Source: Andrena cerasifolii
Taxonomy: Eukaryota > Arthropoda > Insecta > Hymenoptera > Andrenidae
Direction of reading: 5' to 3'
Assembly (NCBI RefSeq): GCF_050908995.1
Contig: NC_135119.1
Location: forward strand, 22,969,001 to 23,033,000
Length of the DNA: 64,000 nt
Below, piece after piece: positions 57,852 through 64,000 of this stretch. How positions within the stretch are numbered: position 1 is the first letter of the stretch; every line of letters begins with the position of its first letter. The position numbers and the translations under genes are program-made. The notes under the pieces were generated by a model, which was not told the DNA's origin, ran no database searches, and was given only the letters and a program-made list of their open reading frames with translations.

Positions 57852-59626
57852 ATGATAAATTTATATTTCTATTGTCTTCTTTTGTTTTTAATGTAAATAG
57901 TGTAATAAAGACGTTTTTATTATTATTATTATTATGAAGATACTTGTCGCTTTCGCAGAACGAAAGCATTCCGATGTCAGAAAGGAGAAGTTTACCCCGA
58001 AGCCCAGGTACAATATTTTCTAAATCCCTGTTCTGGGAAGACAATAAGCAATAAGCATACATCTGTAAGTAAATTCCCCTCGATAACCGTCGATCCTTTT
58101 TCAATACTTGTAGTGCGCGGTTCAACCGAACTCTGTTCGTCGACTTTCCCTCGGCTCTTCTCTCGAATACCACTGAGCGGATCGAATGCTACCCATCGTG
58201 ATCGTTGTTTGTGTATTCGTACCGTTTCCTACCAAGTGTCCCTGTTATAACCGAACTCCATCAACGTGCTCGACGAAAACGCGCTCGATTCGGCGAATAC
58301 CCGCACGCGAATACGACCCCCGGCCAATGGAAGCTCATTGGAGCTTTCCGCGATGGAGAAAGAAGCGATTTGCCGGGGGCCACGGAAACAGCGAGTTTTC
58401 AATGCCAACGAACGATCCTTTTTGTTGGATCCCGCGATTCGTATCCACCATCCCGCTTTCTCGAATTTAACGTGACTCCGGGGCAGGAGGGAGACGGGGC
58501 GATGCGGAAAGACGGGACGGAGAGAGGGGTTGGGTGAGGACGGAGCATTGATTGGCCGCTCGTCGAATCCATGAAGAGAGGAGCAACGAAATGGACAAAG
58601 TGTAAAGGTGACCAATAAGATTACCAGTCCGATCCTCTAACGTAAATCCACTTTTCAGCTAGTTTCTCGAGACCGGGACGCTCGTTGCCGAAATGACCGT
58701 TCCCGAATCGTTTCGTCTTTCCGTTCGGCGATCGAGGGCCGTATCGAGCGCCCCTGTCCCGGGAAAATCATCGAAAATTCCGCTGGCGCCGACGGTCGAA
58801 ATTGAAAATGGATTGCGGGACCGCGGCGGACGGCAAGCAACCGAATATCGCGTTACCCGATGGCTGAACACCGCCCGAGCGTTCTCCCCTTCCAGTGCTC
58901 TTTTTGATATTTTAACCCTGTCCCACTGTATTTCGGTCGAGATATTTGTTTGTAGATCGAGCCGACATTTAATCTCCGCGGTCCTTTGTTACAGCCACGG
59001 GTAACGTTAATACCCTTTCAACGCACCCCCTCGCGGAAAATCCGTCGCGGCAACAATGCGGAAATATTTCCTGGTACAAACTATTCTGCGCCGGGGACAG
59101 GTCGAGCTACGTTTCGCAAAAATTTCGTCGTTATTTCTGTGAAAATTTCCTCTTGGAAAATCGTCTAGCTTTCGGATCGCTGTGCCGTGGCTTCCGGGCC
59201 ACAATAGGTCACTGTTCCCCTTCTCTCTCGCCAGTTACGCGACGGAAGTGTTAAGGAGGGGATACGTGGTGCCGCTAATGAAAGCAGGATATAATTTTTG
59301 CACGTTGAAAGCTTTGAAAGATGCGTGGCATAAATTTCTGCAGTGTCGTTGATGAACTTCAACGATATTCGCTTGGATCGATTAAAACTAGGACACCCGG
59401 GCGTTTGAAACAGGAATTACGGAGAAAGGTTGCGCGACGTGTTTAATTAGTGCCTCATCTTGATCGATACCCATCGACCGGGCGTTTTACGTAGACGTGG
59501 CCGTTTGATGTGTTCATTAAGGTCGATGCTGCATTACCTCTTTCGTGGAATATCGACCCCGGTTTAACGAGCTCGAGAACACGAGCACCTATGACGTGTC
59601 AACCTCCCTTTATCTGCTTGCTTCAG
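57852..59626. other. unique non-coding DNA, no gene seen
   Basis: CpG-rich unique sequence. Frames of 90-128 codons at 58.2-59.0 kb overlap on both strands. Ends at a good acceptor-like site. Confidence 0.5.
57916..57935. repeat. short (ATT)n microsatellite
   Basis: Six or so ATT units immediately outside element D. Confidence 0.8.
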
Positions 59627-59793
59627 GCCAGTTCGACGATGCTCGATGTGGTAGCTACATGTGTACCGCCCCTTGTAACGCCTGGTTTGAATTAAAGCGC
59701 CCGGCGTTTATGCGGATTACGACTTATTCCTTGATGTCAGCCCGCTGGGGAACGCACGAATGCTTGCCGTGCTGCGAGCTCGACGCGTATTAA
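59627..59793 (+). CDS. weak candidate 3' exon, phase-compatible
   Basis: The acceptor CCTTTATCTGCTTGCTTCAG ends at 59626. In phase 1, joined to the G left by the 42359-42391 block, the first codon is GGC (Gly) and the frame stays open 55 codons to TAA at 59791-59793. The start reads QFDDARCGSYMCTAPCNAW and is unusually Cys-rich. A weak donor (GTAGCT at 59651) would instead give a 24-bp, frame-preserving block. No polyadenylation signal could be tied to the stop, and the peptide matches nothing I know. It is listed because acceptor and phase fit the other two candidates; chance is more likely than not. Confidence 0.2.
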
Positions 59794-59856
59794 AAAGTAA
59801 TACGTTTTAATCAGATTTTTGGTTTTGAATCGGAGCTCGCGTGCTCGAAAGGATTA

Positions 59857-60806
59857 AGAGAGAGCGGGGACAAACGTAACGGCGTCATGAAAGTAACACG
59901 CCTTCTCCCGCCTTCCAAAAAAGTTTCCAAAACGTTTGCTTTACATAGTTACGGGTGGTTAGTGTTTCTTTCGCTTCACGGAGTTACGCTGAGCAATGCG
60001 ACGATTCGTATACCGTGGGCAAGCTGATTTCGTTATTTTGATCTGTTGGTTTTTTTTGTTGATAATATTCATAGTGAAACTATAGACATTAATCCAATTA
60101 TTTGTTAGAGCGTTCTTAGATAATGTCTTTTTAAGTTCCTGTATTTGATTTCAATAAGTCTTGTATAGTTTGTACGTTATAACAGTTCCATGCTGAAAAA
60201 CATGGCTGGGGACAAAAGTAACACGTCGCTACGGGGACGAAAGTAACATGTTTTTATAAGTTTAAAGTTGCCTCCATATATCCCAAAAGAGTTGACTCTA
60301 ATTAAAAGTATTAACAATACTTTTTAAAAAAATCATAAATATTAGTTACTTTTGGGGCCGTTACACGAGATTCCATATTAAATCAAATACACAGTATCAA
60401 AGAAATGTTTGAAGCTGGTTATGTTTTTTTATCTTCAGGTATCTACTTAAAATATGTTTATTTAAATGTTTGTTTCTATCGTTTCTGATAATAAATAATC
60501 CTATTTCGCTTTGGTAGAAGTGTTTTTACTTAATTCTCCTCATAATAATTAGTATTACTTTCGTCCCTACGGTATGTTACTTTCGTCCTACCCCTGCAGG
60601 ACAAAAGTAACAAGGACAGTCACTGCGGAAAATTGCCATAACTCTTTGACTACTTATCATGGAAGGCTGAATTTGTGGTCAAATGATAGACCAAGAAAGA
60701 CACTATCTCAAGGCATAATTTTCGTTTTTATATATTGCTTTTATTATCGTTGTAATTGGCAGCTAGGCCAGATGTAAAAAGTGTTACGTTTGTCTCCGTT
60801 CTCCCC
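59857..60806. mobile_element. pogo/Tigger-like MITE with subterminal repeats
   Basis: Flanked by TA at 59855-59856 and 60807-60808. The left end AGAGAGAGCGGGGACAAACG and the complement of the right end, GGGGAGAACGGAGACAAACG, match at most positions. The motif GGGGACAAAAGTAACAC and its variants recur at 60208, 60233, 60554 (inverted), 60576 (inverted) and 60599. The end sequence is close to that of the element at 50014. No transposase motif remains in the 950 bp. Confidence 0.75.
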
Positions 60807-63031
60807 TACTCGTCTGCACCCAAGAGATGCAGGACCCGTTGAGGGCGCCAGAAATTCGCCTCGTAGAAAAGTACGGCGGTACGCATCGGTACGTGATTTC
60901 CGTAAGTTATCGGTTTTCGATCGTGTGTAATGAAGGGCTCAGCCACTAACGTAAGGGAGTGGTCCTGTCGGGACCCATCCTGGATATATTCCCGTCTGAA
61001 GTGTAACCGGCGCCAACCGGGATTATGAATCGTCCTTCCTCCTTCCTAAAGAAATATTTCACGCGGCTCGTAACGCCGTAACTCGGACAAATTCTCCCGC
61101 TGCTCTTTCGACGCTCGCGCATGGCCGCGGTCTTCGGTCAGTTAAATTGAATCCCGTAAATTCGGCCCCCGCGTAATCTCGCGGAAAATTCAACGGCCAG
61201 TTGTTTTACTTTGCTTAACAGGTTTAATGGCCGGCCTAGTTCAAAGTAATTAGAAGTAGTCGAATTCTTTCATTATTCGGCCTGGATAACGAGAAAGCTT
61301 CGAAAGTTGCCAGGCGTTAGTTCTCGGTGCCCTGCATCGAATGTTTTTCCGTGTCAAGTGCGCATCACGTTTGTCATCCCTGAAATTTCATTATTCCCAA
61401 CGGTGCATGAACTTCCGTCCTGTTTCGTAGCACCCGCTCGCGATGCGCATTTCATTATTTTTAATTGCTGCTCCTTCGTTTCCCCGTGCACATGGATATC
61501 GCCGAGTCCCGTATAATTAGGACGTTATCGTCACTGGGCACTCTTTGAGAGCTCGGTGTGTTTGTTACTGAAAGTACCGCCGTGATAATAAAAGAGAATT
61601 GAAAGCTGCCAGTCATACCTGCGTAGGATAAAAAGTGCATTGGTGTATAAACACTGTCGAAACGATTTCAACGGACAGCGCACAGGACGGGAATGAAGAA
61701 TTAAGTGAATCGATAGCGTGACCCAGCAGGCGCCGGCGAAAATTCGCAAATGGTTCCTGCGCGATAAATTTCTCATCGATATCGGCTGGAAATGCGACGA
61801 GACCGTTATTCGCCCGTCCAGGGATCGTTAGCATATCGGATATAAGTAACGATTCGCCGTGGCTCGTGTTCCCCGCCCCACTTTTAACCCATTTCCAAAA
61901 GTCCCCGACAAAGTCCTCGTCCCTAACGATTCCGTCAATTTAAAGTTCCCTTCTCGATCATTCTTCTTCGCGCGGCTCACCGCGACGCGGTGGCTCGGTT
62001 GCGAGCAACGGAGGAACGGAAGAGAAGTACACAGAGGGTGGAGGGATGAGGCGCGCGGAGTCCTTGCGTTTTTACAAGGAGAAATAACGTGAGACTGGTT
62101 GCGCGACTTTACGCGCCCCTCCGCGGTGCTCCCCTTTTCCCCAGCTCCTGTCGCTCAGGGACCAGTGTACCCGCGCCGGCGTTCACGAGCGATCGGCAGC
62201 TCGTTTTTCCAGCCCGAGTTAGAGCTGCCTGGATACAGCAATCTTCAAAGGGGTGCAGACGCGTCAAAGGAATTTTCCAGCCGGCGCGAAAGGAAACTCG
62301 AAACTTTGCTCACGTGCGTTGGAAAGAATGTACACTGTCGCGCACAGGCTCGCGAATAAGACGCTCTGTTAGGTCTTGTCACGCGATGCAACTCTTTGAG
62401 GATGCATTCTGCACGTAGAAATGGAGTGGAGCAGTTGGGTGCTGGGAAGATTAAAAAGGGATCGGGTGGCCTCCGGAGTAACAAGTTTACTGCGACTTCT
62501 AGCGAACCAATTTTACGGGAACGCTGTATGAAATATGTTTGCGGGTATGCAGCGCGCGGATGATGTTTGCCCGCTGGAAAACATAACTGTCTAATGCTTG
62601 GAAACCCTCGTGCGCGCAGCGGCGTGCCTCGTTTCTTTGACGTCGAGATTGCGACCCATTACCGTGATCTTACGTCGACGCTTTGTACGACGTTAAGCGT
62701 AACGGCGGAGTTTACTTTCTCAACGAGTTTCTACTTAAGTCCTGCGGTTCTATTACGCCGCGGCGGTGCGATACACGGTCGATCGTATATTACAAACTTC
62801 AGTCGTAACTAATGCCGCGCTTTGCCTCCGCTTATTCGGCGAACGACTAAGGCAAGTAAGTATCAAGCCCGGCACAATTACGAGAACACAGCTGGCTTCC
62901 AATTTTCCTTTCGTTTATGAACGCTGCTACCGTGGACGATCGACCCTCCGCTAATCGAACTTCCCCGGCTCGCTGCTCGATCGCTTTAATTGGCTTCGAT
63001 CTTCTTACGTCATTCAGCTATTCAATGGTAA
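60807..63031. other. unique non-coding DNA, no gene seen
   Basis: CpG-rich unique sequence. A donor-like GTAAGTATC at 62854 has only a poor acceptor upstream. Open frames near 62.1-62.5 kb overlap on both strands and have no domain. Confidence 0.5.
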
Positions 63032-63410
63032 TCCCCATAAAAAAACTTCGAAAAAGTAAAAAAATTACGCCAAGCACATGAAATCAAATAAATCACAAAA
63101 GAATAGAAGATAATAATAATTGGAGTATAAAAAAAAGTGTGAAATCAAAATGAGCTGCAATTACATAACGCTGTTATGCATGGACCGATTTTATTGAAAT
63201 TGGTCTTATTCGAAAGCTTATATGCGGTTTACATAAGAAAAATGCCTTTAAATTTAGAAAATATTGCAGGCGTGATGAGATATTAATGAAATTAGTTTCA
63301 GGTTAGGTTGGAATAGCCATGCGACGAGTAAATGATACCGGTAGCGACAGTCGAAATATACAGGGTGTCTTTCATGTACTTGGCGTCGAGACGCTACCGC
63401 GTCTCTAGAT
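63032..63410. mobile_element. interspersed repeat copy 3, Helitron-like ends
   Basis: Starts TCCCCATAAAAAAACTTCG after an A and ends with the hairpin GAGACGC-TACC-GCGTCTC running into CTAG, then AT. Nearly collinear with the copy at 18421-18800 throughout. No coding capacity. Confidence 0.77.
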
Positions 63411-64000
63411 TCTACCATTCATACATGTACCCCTTCAAGTACTCGAAATATTTTTCCCTTAGAAGGCTGGCACACTTTGCTTTATGGTTCAACTAATTTT
63501 TTTCATATAAAAATAATATATCAGTTCAAATGAAAGATAAATCATGAATAATTAAACTAAACAGCAGATATTTTTTTAAATTATTCTGGGATTATTAAAC
63601 TAAAAATAGATGCGATTGAAATAGAGCTAGTAAGGGTAAATGAATTGGTTGTACGTTGCTGACTGCAGTTTGCAAATTGAACAAACCATGGCTGCTAAGG
63701 AATTCGAGTTTCTCTGGCGGTGGAAAACGTTCGCAGCAAGGGCGGGCAGCTCGAGCAAGCTTTCCGGTTAATTTTCCGGTAAATAAAGGCGGGAAATGAA
63801 ATAAAGCAACGAGACCGCTGCAGGGTGGCTTCGTATCGCGAGGAAAGAATCGATAGTCTATTATTCCGGCTTAAGTTGCTCGATTTATATGTACACCCTA
63901 TCTTCGCTCCTTGGTGGGAAAGTCAAGTGCACCGCCGACTGAATTCAGTTTCCGAGATTTACGCTTCCCCTTTTTCTCTCCTTCTTTCCGTGGCGGCTAC
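63411..64000. other. unique DNA, first part AT-rich, no gene seen
   Basis: About 200 bp directly after the repeat are AT-rich without visible arms, then composition returns to CpG-rich. Nothing coding is supported. Confidence 0.45.

Noticed and set aside
1..64000. tRNA, rRNA, known insect miRNAs, CRISPR, prokaryotic promoters or operons
   Set aside because: Looked for T-loop-like motifs and a few well-known insect miRNA sequences by eye and found none; the window has no prokaryotic features.

Overview
The window reads as non-coding DNA of a eukaryote, most likely an insect. A hymenopteran is plausible from the alternation of CpG-rich unique DNA with AT-rich transposon islands and from the types of transposon present, but that placement is inference. 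I see no prokaryotic operons, rRNA, tRNA, CRISPR arrays or long conserved reading frames. The long open frames (up to about 200 codons) lie in GC-rich DNA, have low-complexity composition and show no recognisable domain, so I treat them as chance.

The best host-gene evidence is two tiny exon-like blocks on the + strand, 1894-1929 (36 bp) and 42359-42391 (33 bp). Each has a pyrimidine-rich AG acceptor and a GTGAGT donor. Both are open in phase 1 and are compatible in phase with each other, so most of the window may be very long intron of one + strand gene that I cannot name. A third, weaker phase-compatible block starts at 59627.

The rest is a mosaic of DNA transposons, nearly all non-autonomous. 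They include a Tc1-like element with doubled terminal repeats and a deleted, frameshifted transposase (16689-17874). Two pogo/Tigger-like elements flanked by TA lie at 50014-51044 and 59857-60806; the first keeps a 70-codon frame that joins a transposase start to a zinc-finger end. Four elements have TTAA target duplications and G-rich ends, Kolobok-like (31920-32653, 34890-35252, 35257-36209, 56962-57847), two of them abutting on one shared TTAA. Three copies of a repeat have TC...hairpin-CTAG ends, Helitron-like (18421, 24467 and 63032). Several long inverted-repeat (foldback) elements lie at 2665, 7722, 22111/42890, 29779/51963, 31804 and 55481. A striking foldback at 45973-46943 has two arms that are each about ten tandem units of some 40 bp. 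One LINE endonuclease fragment (30364-30684) sits inside a foldback copy.

Layout: 1-16.7 kb is mostly unique DNA with three foldback or AT-rich islands; 16.7-25.5 kb holds the Tc1, Helitron-like and small MITE insertions; 25.5-29.8 kb is unique; 29.8-36.2 kb is a dense nest of elements; 36.2-42.9 kb is unique with the second micro-exon; 42.9-60.8 kb alternates elements with CpG-rich unique DNA; 60.8-64 kb is unique except for one Helitron-like copy. No window gene supplies an intact transposase, so the elements depended on enzymes encoded elsewhere.
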